Part shown: in pieces, positions 34,290 to 45,350 of the stretch | How the letters are laid out: every line of letters starts with the position of its first letter | Numbering within the stretch: the stretch's first letter is position 1 | Assembly (NCBI RefSeq): GCF_052857255.1 | Contig: NC_135505.1 | Span: 47,270,507-47,334,506 of the forward strand | DNA length: 64,000 bases | Source of the DNA: Amblyomma americanum | Taxonomy: Eukaryota; Arthropoda; Arachnida; Ixodida; Ixodidae | Direction of reading: 5' to 3' | Notes under the pieces: generated by a model | What the model was told of the DNA's origin: nothing | The model's input: the letters and a program-made list of their open reading frames with translations, nothing else | The model's database searches: none | Position numbers and translations under genes: made by a program

Positions 34290-35380
34290 AAGGTTGAAAA
34301 ACGTGTAGAGCGCGAAGAGTTAGGCCACGTGCTCCGAGCGGTCACAGTACACTTTCAGGTGAGCTACGTGAACAACTTCAGAGGCAGGTGGGCGGCGGGA
34401 CGCCCGCGTTACAATCGGCAGCACTTCATAATTTAACTCGCCTATACGGCGAATCACTTCGTACTGGCCAAAGTATTGTTTCAGAAGCTTCTCGCTAAGA
34501 CCACGGCGTCGAATTGGAGTCTACAGCTACACGCGATCACCAGGATTGAACTGAACATCACGGTGGCCTTGATTGTATCGATGAGCATCGACTTGCTGGT
34601 GGGCTTGGATGCGAAGGCGGGCCAACTGTCGGGCTTCTTCTGCAAGTTGAGCAACGAGTTGAGCATCAGCGTGAGCGTAGACGTCTGGCTGGTGGGGCAG
34701 CATAGCGTCGAGCATGGTAACGACTTCCCGGCCATGCACCAGGCGAAATGGCGAAAATCCGGTGGTTTCTAGAACCGCAGTGTTGTACGCAAAAGCTACG
34801 TACGGTGACACTTCGTCCCAGGTTCGGTGCTCAATGTCGACATACATTGAGAGCATGTTAGCCAAGGTCTTGTTAAGGCGCTCGGTCAGCCCGTTTGTCT
34901 GCGGTGGTATGCGGTAGTTTTGCGGTGGGCTGTGTGGCTTAAACTCAGTATCTGTGAGATAAGTTGTGACATAAATGCGGCACCACGATCAGGAATAGCG
35001 ACCTCGGAGGCACCGTGTCGAAGAACGACGGACTCGACGAAAAACTTTGCCACATCTTAAGCCGTTGATGAGGGCAGAGCGCATGATTCGGCATACCGCT
35101 TTAGGTAATCCGTCGCAACAACGATCCATCGGTTGCTGGATTGCGACTTTGGAAAAGGTCCGAGTAGGTCCATACCGTTCTTCTGGAACGGACCGAGCGG
35201 GCGAATGATGGGGTGAAGGTGTCCCGCAGGCTTCACGGGTGGAGTCTTGTGCCGTTGACACTCGCGGCAGGTCATGGTGTAATGGCGGACGGTCCTGTCA
35301 AGTTGTGGCCAATAGTACTTGGAATGTACTCGCGCGAGCGTTCAACTGAACCCCAAGTGTCCCGAGGAGGGGTCATCATG
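34290..35380 (-). pseudogene. Integrase of Gypsy element 1, broken
   Basis: Leftward: a zinc-binding remnant TCRECQRHKTPPVKPAGH (35200-35275), then NGMDLLGPFPKS with the first catalytic aspartate of the DDE triad and IVVATDYLKRYAE (35060-35170). A frame-disrupted centre follows where the second aspartate and the glutamate should be. The C-terminal part is MYVDIEHRTWDEVSPYVAFA and FSPFRLVHGREVVTMLDAML (34527-34865). Several frame changes are present, so it cannot make an active integrase. Confidence 0.85.
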
Positions 35381-35408
35381 AGACGCTTCTATAATTTCAT
35401 CGCTTAGA

Positions 35409-36024
35409 TCAGTGGGCACAACTAAGCCATGACCTCGGGCTCAGGGCAGAGTTCTTCTTATAAAGTATGTTGTCTTGAAGGCATAAATTACGTACTATGC
35501 GTACAAAAGAATGATGAACTACGCCTCCTTGACCCTCCAAATGGAAGGTCACGTCACGAAGGTTGGGGTCGAGTCGCTGCCGCACCGCCATATCTTCGGT
35601 ACTTAGAGCTCCTAAAAAGATGTCAAAGTCGTCGTCCGTATCAGCAGGCGCGGATTCAACGGGAGCATGGGAAAGGCAGTCAGCATCAGTGTGTCTGCGA
35701 CCAGACTTATAGACGATCGTAGCGTCGAATACTTGCAGTCGAAGGGCCCACCGCGCAAGTCGGCCTGCAGGGTCCCTTAGTTTGGCCAGCCAGCACAGAG
35801 AGTGGTGGCCTGTTACGACCTGGAATGGGCGTTCATACAGATAGGGCCTGAACTTTGTGGTCGCCCAAATTACTGCGAGGCATTCTTTTTGGGTGGTCGA
35901 GTAATTGGTTTCCGCCTTCGACAAAACACGACTGGTATGCGATGACACGTTCGATGCCGTTCTGATGCTGGATCAAGACGGCCCCGAGGCCCGTGTTACT
36001 AGCGTCAGTGTGTACCTCTGTCAC
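35409..36024 (-). pseudogene. RNase H of Gypsy element 1, frameshifted
   Basis: VHTDASNTGLGAVLIQ (about 35975-36020, first catalytic aspartate) is in one frame. SKAETNYSTTQKECLAVIWA, FQVVTGHHSLCWL and YKSGRRHTDADCLS are in the next (35409-35948), with the break near 35940. In FQVVTGHHSL the usual SDH/TDH aspartate is replaced by glycine. This domain would remove the RNA template during reverse transcription. Confidence 0.87.
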
Positions 36025-36074
36025 GGGGTCCTGATCAAAATGGCCTAGGACAGGCGAAGCCTGCAGGAGTCGTT

Positions 36075-37718
36075 TTAGATGGTCAAATGCAAGCTGCTCT
36101 TCACTAGACCACTGGAATGGGACAGAAAGTTAGGAATAAAGCGTCTGTAGTAAGCGCAGAGGCCCAGGAACCTCCGCACGGCGTTTTTGTCCAGTGGTGT
36201 CAGGAAGGAAGCGACAGCGACTGTTTTATCGGGTTCGGGACGGACGCCCTCATGGCTTACGACGTGACCCAGAAATTTCAGTTCGTCATAGGCAAACTGG
36301 CACTTCGTAGGCTTGAGGGTGAGGCCGGCGTTTCTGATAGCCTGCAGGACTGCTTTTAAACGAACAAGATGTTCTTGAAACGTGCTGGAAAAAATGACCA
36401 CATCATCAAGGTAGACAAGGCACGTTTGCCATTTGAGGCCGGTGAGCACGGTGTCCATAACGCGCTGGAAGGTCGCTGGAGCAGTACAGAGTCCGAAGGG
36501 CATCACCTTGAACTCATACAGTCCATCCGGAGTGATAAAAGCCGTCTTTTCTCTGTCGCGCTCATCGACTTTGACCTGCCAATACCCACTTTTAAGGTCG
36601 ATGGATGAAAAGTAACGGGCATGGCGCAGGCGGTCAAGCGCGTCATCGATGCGCGGAAGTGGATATACGTCTTTCTTCGTGACTCTGTTGAGGCGCCGGT
36701 TGTCAACACAGAAGCGAAGGGTGCCGTCTTTTTTCTTCACCAGCACCACCGGAGCAGCCCCAGGGCTGTGAGATGGTTGGATGTCATCGGCCGTTTCGCG
36801 CACTTGATGTTGTATCGTTTCACGTTCTTTTAACGAAACCCGATAAGGTGACTGACGAACAGGATGGACAGCGTCGTCGGTAATTATTCTGTGTTTTGCT
36901 ATTGGCGTCTGGCGAACCTCGGCTGACGTAGAAAAGCAGTTGTGGAACTCACCGAGCAGAGCGAGGAGCTCGTCTCTCTCCTGAGCAGAGAGTTGCGGGG
37001 CAGTGCTGACACCTAAAGGAGGCACCGAGGGCTGGGGAGGAGGCAGACTAGAAGGAGCCGCAGAGAGGGTCTCAGCATCGACAGGGGCGCTGAGGCGCTT
37101 GATGAGGCCGATTACTGTGCCCTTGGTGAGGTGCTGCGGAACGCCGCAAAAATTGGTGATGAGGACTTGGGCGCAGCCAGAGTGAAGCCGCGTGACACCT
37201 CTAGCAACACCAACACCCCTGTCAAGAAGTAGCTGCACACTGCCTTCAAGAAGAACTTCGCCAGAGGAAACCGGTGCGGACTCGACCAGCAGAAACATAC
37301 TCGAGTCAGGCAGCAAAGTGACGTGGTCCGCTAAGATTCGCGGCTCGGAGAACGTCTGCTCGGAGCTCGGCTGGTCAAGGGAAGGTCGACGAAGGGTGAG
37401 GCGGCAGTCGGGGAGGTTGATAACAGCGCCGAACTTGCTCAGAAAATCCATACCGAGAATAATATCTCTCGAACAGCGCTGCAAGACGATGAAAGTAATG
37501 GGACACGTGAGATCGTTAATCTCTACACGTGAAGTGCAGCGGCCGACTGGGGTGACGAAGTGGCCTCCGGCGGTTCGGATTTGTGGGCCATCCCACTGCG
37601 TGAGTACCTTGCGAAGGCGGCGGGACAGCTCCCCACTCACAACGGAGTAGTCGGTGCCGGTGTCGACGAGGGCCGCCGTGGCGTGGCCGTCGACAAGTAC
37701 GCGAAGATTATTGTACAC
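36075..37718 (-). CDS. Protease-reverse transcriptase of Gypsy element 1
   Basis: An open frame of 547 codons. The aspartic protease is near residues 8-95 with ALVDTGTDYSVVS and the flap-following IILGMDFL. A linker follows, then the reverse transcriptase: FCVDNRRLNRVTKKDVYPLP, SSIDLKSGYWQV, KTAFITPDGLYEFKVMPFGL, the intact catalytic LVYLDDVVIF, and FLGHVVSHEGVRP with RRFLGLCAYYRRFI of the connection region. It matches Ty3/Gypsy pol in order and spacing. It lacks RNase H and integrase because of the frameshift just downstream, so it is the best-preserved part of a dead element. Several antisense frames over this region are shadows. Confidence 0.93.
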   Translation of the reverse strand: MYNNLRVLVDGHATAALVDTGTDYSVVSGELSRRLRKVLTQWDGPQIRTAGGHFVTPVGRCTSRVEINDLTCPITFIVLQRCSRDIILGMDFLSKFGAVINLPDCRLTLRRPSLDQPSSEQTFSEPRILADHVTLLPDSSMFLLVESAPVSSGEVLLEGSVQLLLDRGVGVARGVTRLHSGCAQVLITNFCGVPQHLTKGTVIGLIKRLSAPVDAETLSAAPSSLPPPQPSVPPLGVSTAPQLSAQERDELLALLGEFHNCFSTSAEVRQTPIAKHRIITDDAVHPVRQSPYRVSLKERETIQHQVRETADDIQPSHSPGAAPVVLVKKKDGTLRFCVDNRRLNRVTKKDVYPLPRIDDALDRLRHARYFSSIDLKSGYWQVKVDERDREKTAFITPDGLYEFKVMPFGLCTAPATFQRVMDTVLTGLKWQTCLVYLDDVVIFSSTFQEHLVRLKAVLQAIRNAGLTLKPTKCQFAYDELKFLGHVVSHEGVRPEPDKTVAVASFLTPLDKNAVRRFLGLCAYYRRFIPNFLSHSSGLVKSSLHLTI

Positions 37719-37969
37719 AGGGCGAGCAGAAGCGTCGAAAGCATCGGCGGATAGGTTGTCGTCGGTAGGTGAGGGGGAGTGGGACGTCGTACGTGGAGTC
37801 TCTTTTACAGATTCGTGGTCGGCAACGCCACCTCCAGGCGTCGCCGGGCTTAGTTTTCCCGACGAGGAGAAAGGCTTCCGCGATGGTCGTGAAGAGGGGA
37901 ATCCAGCCGGCGTGGCAGCGGCGAGTGAAACGCACGACGAGAAGGCCGCTCAGGTGGTGGGGAATGGCG

Positions 37970-39223
37970 CTAAAATTCCTCAATTTCACGAGGCTGCTCG
38001 CCGTACTTGGGACGGGGCGCATCTCGCCAAAATCCACGAAGACCGAACTCCCGGTAAGGGCAGCGGCGATAGATATGACCAGCCTCTCCGCAGTGGCAGT
38101 CCTCCACTCTTGGCAGTCCTCCATGCTTCGGCTTTGCTTGGTCCACACTGTTGAAAACGAGGGGTGTCGGCAGGCGCAGGAGACGGTGGTGACTGTGGAG
38201 CAGGGGACGGGCGGCCGACCATTGGTGGCGACGAGCAACGGCCGATGGATGCGTACGTCGCGGTGGGATGTGCAGGAGGAGGGGTGATGGGGCAGCGAGG
38301 ATAAAGTGCACGTTGCACTTCTTCTCGGACGACCTCTGCGAGGGGGGACGAAGATGTGCAATCGATGGGTGGCAGATACTTTCGAAGTTCCTCCCTGACA
38401 CTTCGCGAACGACCTCGCGTAGGTGGATGGCATCGACAGGGTCAGCCGCCGGGTGGTCAGCGAAAAGGCTGGAAGTATTGGAAACTCCGGCAAGCCAACG
38501 GTAATGATCGGCTCTGGCTGCCAGGGCACGCTCGATGCTGGTCGCTTCGGCGATAAACTCGGCCACGGTTGTGGGAGGATCCCGAACGAGGCCGCCAAAA
38601 ATGTCGGACTTGACGCCTCGCATAAGAAAGCGCACCTTCTTTTCCTTGGTGGCTCGGGGCCGCAACATGTCTTCCACGAAACTAGTGACGGTTTCATCGG
38701 GGCCCTGGAACCTGGTTTGCAGGAGGTCTTCTGCGCGTTGGCGGCGATGCTGGTTTGTGAAAGTGTTTTGCAGCTGAGTCTTGCAGGTATCCCACGATGT
38801 AAGGGTGTGCTCGTGGTTCTCGTACGAGTGATGGGCAGCGCCCTCAAGACAGAAATATAAGTTCTCCAGGCAATGTTCCGCAGTCCAGCCGTTGTGGCGG
38901 GCCACGCGTTCATAGTGTTGAAGCCAATTGTCAATGTCATCAGAGGCTTCGCCACGGAACGGGACAGCAAAACGAGGAGCGACGGGGAGGTAAACCACAG
39001 CAGGTGTGGGCGAAGAATCGGTCTGCTGGCGTTGGCTCACGGTGGATCGAGCCATGTGCAGTGCTGGCACGGACCTTGTGGTAAAATGCGGCAAGAGACC
39101 GAATTCGGGGCTGAGTCTTTGAAGTCGCCGACTGGCACGGATCTCGTCCTCCTCAGCAGAGGGGCGGCGGCCCGGGCTGGGAATAAGACTCTGCGAAGCG
39201 GGAGGTAGGGGATGACGTGGCAT
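37970..39223 (-). pseudogene. gag of Gypsy element 1
   Basis: A frame from 39250, but the first ATG lies in the LTR, so the second (39223) is chosen. Capsid-like blocks FRGEASDDIDNWLQHYERVA and LYFCLEGAAHHSYENHE are seen, then QTRFQGPDETVTSFVEDML. The zinc knuckle near the C-terminus reads CHCGEAGHIYRRC, with one residue missing from the normal CX2CX4HX4C spacing. Between about 38390 and 38130 the better match to Gypsy gag is in another frame (VQRALYPRC...), so two compensating frameshifts have replaced part of the protein. Confidence 0.85.
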
Positions 39224-39244
39224 AAGATGGCACCTCCACCAGAA

Positions 39245-39428
39245 TGTCATGGGTCGTTCAGACGACGCGGGTCGAAGGCACGATGGGGGACCAGGACCAC
39301 AGTAGCAGGCGCCAGAGACAGACGAGCGAGTTCTGCCGATCTTCTACCTCTTCACCGTCAATCGGCACTCAGCTGGTTGAAGATGATGTTAAGTGCAAAA
39401 TGAAGGAATAATTATAACACACACGACA
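39245..39428 (-). repeat. 5' LTR of Gypsy element 1
   Basis: 184 bp; lacks 23 bases present in the other LTR. The primer-binding site lies immediately left of 39245. Confidence 0.93.
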
Positions 39429-39467
39429 ATATTACTCCGCATTTGTTTTGTCGCTGAGTGGTCTAAG

Positions 39468-39479
39468 GCACGATAAAGC
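39468..39479. repeat. Target-site duplication of the I element, left copy
   Basis: GCACGATAAAGC, identical to 48348-48359 across the whole I element. It defines the insertion. Confidence 0.9.
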
Positions 39480-39717
39480 ACTTTCCTATCTTCTTTCTCA
39501 CAACTCTCCTGTCTTCTCCTCTCTTAATTACTTTTTCCTTCTTCCTGGCGGCGAGGGTTAACCTTGTGTGACCAACTAGCCTGAGTTGTGTCATATTGGG
39601 CTATAGTTGGGGTGTACAGCTGGCGTGGGCAAGACTTGCATGCAAGTTCCTGTCCCGTCCCCAAGTTGGGCTCCATGGTGGGTGGCTGGCATCATGACCG
39701 AACATTAAACACACTTT

Positions 39718-40829
39718 ATGGCCCCCCCTCCCTCACAAAATGATCGCGCTCTAAAAAGAGTGCAGACCGAAGACATAACTGCCCAGTGTTTCCAAAAAAC
39801 AAAAGAACATTTCCCTAGGTATCATGTTGTACATAGTGAAGATGCAGAGCAACCAGCCAGAAAAATCTCTCCATTCATCGTTGCCAGATCTCTTACTGAC
39901 GCCCTGGGCCTTGGCTATAAGGTGACGAGGTTAGCCAGTGGCGACCTCCTGCTCCAAATCCGAGACAAAGCACAAAACTCAAAACTCCCAACCTTAGTGT
40001 CCTTTGGAGACATCCGTGTAACCGTAACTACCCACCGATCACTGAACACAGCCAAAGGAGTAATATCTGAGCATGATTTCCTAAACGTTTCTAAAGAAGA
40101 GATGTTGGAGGGTCTGAAAGACCAGAGCGTCACTGAAGTCCATCGTATCAAAATCCGAAAAGACGACAAGATAATACCAACAAAAACATAGTCCTGACCT
40201 TTGCCTCCAGCCAACTTCCCGAAACCATAGAAGTAGGATATCTTAAAATAAATGTAAGACCATACATCCCAAACCACAGACGTTGCTTCAGATATCAAAG
40301 ATTTGGCCATGGCTCACAGAGCTGTCGTGGCCGCCAAACATGTGCCAAATGTTCGTCAAGCAATCATGAATCCGTGAACTGCAATGCTTCACCACTGTGC
40401 GCGAACTACGAAGGGGATCACCCCGCGTACTCGAGGTCGTGCCCGACCTGGGAGAGAGAGAAGGAAATAATAACCATAAAGACAAAGGAAAACATAACTT
40501 ATCAAGAAGCACGAAAAAGACTCCCCTCAGCCTTCCAGTTCACAGGAAAAACAAATTTCGCCGATGTGGTGCGCAGGGGCGGCACACCACACCAGGCTTC
40601 GGCCACTGCCCAGGCAAAGCTTGAGGCAGGGCCAACCCCACCCCCGGCAGACACAGCGAAGGCTGTCCTGCCACCTCTGAACGAGGGCCCGCCGGCTCCT
40701 CAGTCGGCCGCCCGCAAGGCTTCCCCCAGTCGGGAGAAGCCCACAAACCGTACACCTGAGGGTTCGCCGCGGAAGTCCAGAGCCTCTAGTGAGGCGATGG
40801 ATACAACTCAGAACTCGCCTTTGCTGTAG
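39718..40829 (+). pseudogene. I-element ORF1 (gag-like RNA-binding protein), one frameshift
   Basis: The first part (39718-40191) includes GYKVTRLASGDLLLQIRD and VIS-EHDFLNVSKEEMLEGL. An extra base in an A run near 40187 shifts the frame. The continuation (to 40829) holds three zinc knuckles: CFRYQRFGHGSQSC and CANYEGDHPAYSRSC, in each of which the second cysteine has become tyrosine, and an intact CAKCSSSNHESVNC between them. The C-terminus is proline/alanine-rich. The protein would package element RNA. Confidence 0.88.
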
Positions 40830-40923
40830 CAGAGGCACAGCTCCCTGGAGCGAAAAGAAAAAAAAGACCCCAGTACTGGCACCCCAAAAATCGGTACCCT
40901 AAGTTTTAACTACACTCATCAAA

Positions 40924-42353
40924 CATGGCGTTCCTTATACAGTGGAACTGCCGAGTACTAATCAATAACTACGGTGGGACATAAAAGAACTTCTAAGCAC
41001 AATGTCCTCGGTGACTTTATGCCTACAGAAGACCAACTTAGGTCCAAAACAAAAAAATATTTTAAACAAGTACAGTGTCTTTCGTTGTGACCGAGAGCAA
41101 GCAAGCAAACTGTCTGGAGGTGTTGCTATTGTCATCCAGAATAGTGTAGCAACCCGCGAGATCAAACTTAAAACCAAATACGAAGCCATCCTTCAATTTA
41201 AAACGCTCACAATATGTACCTTATGTCTTGAGCCACACCTAACAGTAACACCTTATGATTTAGAATCCCGTTTAGAACAGCTACCAGAGCCATATCTGCT
41301 AGCTGGTGATTTTAATGCCCACTCCGGTTTTTGAGGAAGTGCACACACTGATGCAAGAGGTCATATTTTAGATTTTATTCTAAGTGTAAGGTGGGGTTTA
41401 TTCTGAGGAGCTTCTTAACGGGAGCAGAGCCAAAAGCAGTCCGAGGTCAGCTAGTCCAGCCAGGAGTGTGCACCAGGTGATGACCATGCGGCTCGCGCAT
41501 GTGCTCGTCGTCTGCCTTACATAAGTAATAATGTTTGCCTCCTAAACACCGGCAAAGATACATACTGCTCTCCGAGCACGGAAAAAATGAGTTCCATAGA
41601 TTTGACTTTTAGTTCACCCTCTCTCTTTTGCAATTTTAAATGGGATGTTATTGATAACCCGTACGGCAGCTGTCACCTCCCTGTAATAATAAGCCGAACA
41701 TCCCCACCACAAGTCACCCCAACGAAACCCCGACGGTGGAAGTTACATTTAGCCGACTGGGCACTTTTTAGAGAAAGGGCCAGCTTAGATAAAATAGTTT
41801 CAGACGATCTCAGCATAGGTGAACTGAATGAAGCTATCACAAACTGTATTTTAACCGCTGCACGCCTAGCAATTCCTCGGTCATCTGGAGTAGTAAAGCA
41901 GAATCACAAAATTTGGTATACACAAGAATGCCGAGATGCAAAAAAAAAACAACAAAAAAAACAAAACAAAGCTTGGAACATTTTCCGTAGGTACCCAACG
42001 CAGGAGAATTTTATAAAGTTCAAAAAGTTCAGCGGAAAAGCTCGATATATTCGCCGTAATGCAGATAAAAGTTCATGGCCAGGTTGCGTGTCCTCAATAA
42101 ACAGCTCAATTACGTCAAAACAAATGTGGGAGATGGTAAAAAAGATAAATGGCAGCTACTCCCCATTCACAGTTCCGTTTCTATCAACCCCTGGCATACA
42201 GACATATTTAGAAGAACAGGCAGATATTTTAGGTGAATATTGTTCTGCAGTTTCCAGTTCATCTCACTACAGAGAATCATTCCTCAAATACAAAAACACA
42301 GGTGAAAAACAAAGACTGCTGATAAGTGGCAGTTCAAATGAACCCTATAATAA
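40924..42353 (+). pseudogene. I-element ORF2, endonuclease and N-terminal RT part
   Basis: Starts MAFLIQWNCR (40924), the usual opening of an AP-type endonuclease. Later blocks are SGGVAIVIQNSVATREI, YLLAGDFNAHS (41300-41335, catalytic GDFN) and MSSIDLTFSS...GSCHLPVI (41587-41700), where the conserved SDH is GSC-H. A solo LTR interrupts it at 41385-41521 without other damage. 41587-42353 is open and ends SNEPYN where the CR1 insert begins. At least two frame problems lie in the first 400 bases. Confidence 0.85.
41385..41521 (-). mobile_element. Solo LTR 1 in the I element
   Basis: 137 bp, ends TGTAAGG and CCTTACA. It is flanked by the 4-bp duplication TAAG (41381-41384, 41522-41525). Removing it with one TAAG joins GATTTTATTCTAAG to TAATAATG and restores D-F-I-L-S-N-N-V in frame. 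On the minus strand AATAAA lies near the end, giving its orientation. The family (Ty3/Gypsy from the 4-bp duplication) is inferred. Confidence 0.9.
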
Positions 42354-45350
42354 CCAAATCAAATCAAATCAAATCAAAAAATTTATTTTCAACGTTGATA
42401 CAATGTTGATGGCTTCCGTGACAAAAAGCTGTGAGGACAGCTTGAATAGGTCAGGGAACCATTTTGGCAGCAGCGACTTCATATGCACTTCAATAATTCA
42501 AATACAAATGAAATGTGCAACAGGCTACATACATTGTCCTACTTACTGAGTACAATAGTTAAAATGCAAGTGAATATTGTAATGGAATACACGGACTTCA
42601 TTCATCAACTTAACTACGCCACAAAAGAACAATGTGCACTACAATCAAACTACGCAACAAACGAATAAAAATTAGTACCATAACGAGTTTGACATGTGAG
42701 ATCCCGATGAGAAGGCAAACACACACACACACTCACTCTGTATGCCCAATTTCACAATTACCACTCAAAATCATAAAACAGTCTTAGAAAATTGCCCAGA
42801 AACAAACATGCTGCGCAATGCGGTGCGCGTTAGGGCAATGGAACCAGAAAATTGCGTTTTAATCTTGTTTAATAGAAATGGTACGTTGTACGTTAATGTT
42901 TGCAGAAGATAATTAGTGCGTGGCCGCGGTACAAACCATTCCTCAGACGACCTGGTTCGATATGTGCGAGTTTGCAAAGTAAGAGTACACAGCTCCTTCA
43001 TGAACTGCTGGTAAGATACACTAGAGAAGTACAGCAGGTATAGTAGACGGTAATCGTAAATCTGTTGTATACTGACCAACTTGAACTGAGTAAAGAGGTC
43101 ATGAGTGTTGTGAAAGTATGAAACATTAGCGATGCAACGAACAGCTTTCTTTTCGAGCCTATGTAGTATAGTTATGTTTTTTTTAGTAGTCGTGGCCCAA
43201 ATTAACGTGCAGTAGTTAATGTGGGACCGAAAGACGGAGTGAAAAACTGGAAGTTTATTGTTAGTTGGAAAAATATCTCGAGATCGACGTATTAAGCCAA
43301 CAGCGGAAGAGAGTTTTTTCACCAGTTGCTGTATATGCGCATCCCAAGTCATACGGTGCGATAGTACCACTCCTAAAACCTTGTGCTCTTTGACTATATC
43401 GATTGTAGAGCTGCCCAAGCGGAGCTCGCCAATCAAACTTACTGGTTTGTTTTTTGAAGCAAACAGAATGGCTTTTGATTTTTTAGGATTTATTCTTAAA
43501 CAGTTTTTGCTCGACCAATCAAGCAATTTGCAGAGAGTTTCATTAGCGGTATGCAGTAGGTGAGAACTATTATCTGATGTGAAAAACAAGCTGGTATCAT
43601 CAGCGTACAAAACAAACTTGACATGCTTATCAATACGAACCACATCGTTAACATAGATATTGAACAAAAACGGTCCCAAAACGCTGCCTTGAGGGACGCC
43701 GCATGGTATTTCTTTAAAGGACGACAGACTGCCATCGATAACTACAGATTGCATGCGTGTTGCAAGGTACGACTTTAATAGTGAGTGGGGTACGCCCCGA
43801 ATGCCATAGTGATACAGTTTATTAAGGAGAACAGTATGGTTGAGGCAGTCGAAAGCTTTGCTATAATCTACAAACACCCCAAGCGTCAGTTTATTCGCAT
43901 CCATGTTTCTGAGTATCAATTCCTTTTGAATCAAAAGGGCGGACTCGGTAGAGCACCCTTTTCTGAACTCATGCTGACATTCAGAAAGAAGTTTATGCTT
44001 GGTAAAAAAGGGCTCGAGACGAGACAGAATAACTTTTTCAAGACCTTTTGAAAACACTGGGAGAACTGACACTGGTCGGTAGTTGGCAGCATCATTTTTG
44101 TCGCCGCCTTTATATATAACTGAAACTTTTGCGCGTTTCATGTTTAGTGGAAAAAAACCAGTCTCCAAAGCAAGGTTATAAATGTGTACGAGGGCTGGAC
44201 AGATGACGTCGAGGACGTATTTGACCGGCCGGACCTGGATATTATCTTTGTCAAGGCTTTTACTGTTCTTTAGTGACGTAAATATGTTGTAAACCTCAGC
44301 TGTATTAGTTGGCACCATAAAAACAGTGTTCAAGAGGTTGTCGTCAAGGACGCAAGACGTTACAGAAGGAGCAGCATTGTTAGTCATGGCAGTTATGTAG
44401 TGGGTGTTGAAATGCTCTGCTAGAGCACCCTCAGTAAGCAGTTGACCTTTGACTGTTATCTGAAACTGATTAGGCGCAGCTGTACGCAGGCCGAGTGCGT
44501 CGTTCACAATCTTCCAGATCCGATCAGGACGAGATGTCGAGGCATCCTGAATCAGCTGCTGAAAGTACTGCACTTTGGCTTTCCTTAGTTCTGATGTGAT
44601 TCGATTGCGTAGTTTCTTGAACTCTGCTAATATGGAAGGCTTACGCGTTTTTATGAACAGGGCGAAAAGCTTATTTTTATCTTCAATCATTTTTACCTGC
44701 TCGATGCCGATCCAAGGTTTTCTTATCGATCGACGCTGCCTAACAGATTTAAGTTTGAAGCATGCCTTGTAATGGGCAGAAAAAATAGTCATAAAAGTGT
44801 CGTATGCTTTATCTGCAGTACTTTCTGCAAAAACCTCAGACCAGTCAGTGCTAATAATTTTATTCCTAAAATCATCGATACTGTTGTCATTTATAGATTG
44901 AAAAATGAACTTTGAACGAGAAGGTTTGCGACGCACAGCGACGTCTGAATAAGCCATAAAAACAGGACAATGATCACTGAGGCTGCAATTGACGGTTCCG
45001 GCTGCGGTTACTGGTGTGTTGCTGTTCGTAATCAATAGGTCCAAAACCGATGAAGTTGTTGATGTGACACGCGTTGGTGTTTTAATGACGTTTTGAAACC
45101 CACAGGCTGCAAGTTTGTTGTTCAGTTCAGTAGAAGAGGTATTACCTGCAGTAACATTAATATTAAAATCTCCACCAAGAACTAGCCGCAATCGTTCGAA
45201 GGATGCATATTCGAGTAGGTTATCCACAAAGTCCATGAATCTTTTAACATCGCCTGAAGGAGGTCGGTATACGACAGCGGAAAGAGTGCTCTCTTGTTGC
45301 AAACAAAGTGCTTCATAATGTTTGGTGATATCGGTAAACTGGGACACCTT
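42354..45350 (-). mobile_element. CR1-type LINE, 5'-truncated, recent
   Basis: The 3' end (left) is an (AAATC)n run at 42355-42380, the minus-strand form of the short tandem tail seen on CR1/L2 elements. The right end is near 45350, inside the endonuclease. The host I-element ORF2 stops at EPYN on the left and resumes at FSLDKL on the right. No obvious target duplication, as usual for CR1. The coding part is completely open, in contrast to the decayed host element. Confidence 0.9.
42771..45347 (-). CDS. CR1 ORF2 polyprotein, endonuclease C-terminus plus reverse transcriptase
   Basis: 858 codons without a stop. The N-terminal end of the AP endonuclease is missing; from the first methionine the order is SAVVYRPPSGDV, LVLGGDFNINV, SVLDLLITNS and NCSLSDHCPVF (endonuclease), then the RT: NYRPVSVLPVFSKGLEKVI, EFRKGCSTESAL, LGVFVDYSKAFDCLNH, IPCGVPQGSVLGPFLFNIY, the intact catalytic FVLYADDTSLFF, INPKKSKAILF and KVLGVVLSHRMTWDAHI, and a C-terminal thumb-like region ending near 42771. 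The RT active site is intact, but the missing endonuclease N-terminus and promoter make the copy non-autonomous. Antisense to PACS. Confidence 0.94.
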   Translation of the reverse strand: MSQFTDITKHYEALCLQQESTLSAVVYRPPSGDVKRFMDFVDNLLEYASFERLRLVLGGDFNINVTAGNTSSTELNNKLAACGFQNVIKTPTRVTSTTSSVLDLLITNSNTPVTAAGTVNCSLSDHCPVFMAYSDVAVRRKPSRSKFIFQSINDNSIDDFRNKIISTDWSEVFAESTADKAYDTFMTIFSAHYKACFKLKSVRQRRSIRKPWIGIEQVKMIEDKNKLFALFIKTRKPSILAEFKKLRNRITSELRKAKVQYFQQLIQDASTSRPDRIWKIVNDALGLRTAAPNQFQITVKGQLLTEGALAEHFNTHYITAMTNNAAPSVTSCVLDDNLLNTVFMVPTNTAEVYNIFTSLKNSKSLDKDNIQVRPVKYVLDVICPALVHIYNLALETGFFPLNMKRAKVSVIYKGGDKNDAANYRPVSVLPVFSKGLEKVILSRLEPFFTKHKLLSECQHEFRKGCSTESALLIQKELILRNMDANKLTLGVFVDYSKAFDCLNHTVLLNKLYHYGIRGVPHSLLKSYLATRMQSVVIDGSLSSFKEIPCGVPQGSVLGPFLFNIYVNDVVRIDKHVKFVLYADDTSLFFTSDNSSHLLHTANETLCKLLDWSSKNCLRINPKKSKAILFASKNKPVSLIGELRLGSSTIDIVKEHKVLGVVLSHRMTWDAHIQQLVKKLSSAVGLIRRSRDIFPTNNKLPVFHSVFRSHINYCTLIWATTTKKNITILHRLEKKAVRCIANVSYFHNTHDLFTQFKLVSIQQIYDYRLLYLLYFSSVSYQQFMKELCTLTLQTRTYRTRSSEEWFVPRPRTNYLLQTLTYNVPFLLNKIKTQFSGSIALTRTALRSMFVSGQFSKTVL

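Larger units (their letters stand above)
34032..39428 (-). mobile_element. Ty3/Gypsy LTR retrotransposon 1, complete but coding-defective
   Basis: LTRs at 34032-34238 and 39245-39428 enclose gag, protease, reverse transcriptase, RNase H and integrase in Ty3/Gypsy order on the minus strand. Both LTRs start TGTCA and end GACA. The 4-bp duplication ATAT (34028-34031, 39429-39432) flanks the element. The primer-binding site follows the 5' LTR after three bases (TGGTGGAGGTGCC, complementary to a tRNA CCA end; tRNA not identified). The polypurine tract CGGGAGGGGAGCAG directly precedes the 3' LTR. No envelope gene. Frameshifts in gag, RNase H and integrase show that it is dead. Confidence 0.95.

Noticed and set aside
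37654..38287. Plus-strand open frames over the Gypsy gag/protease region
   Set aside because: They lie antisense to well-supported gag and pol codons and carry no motif.
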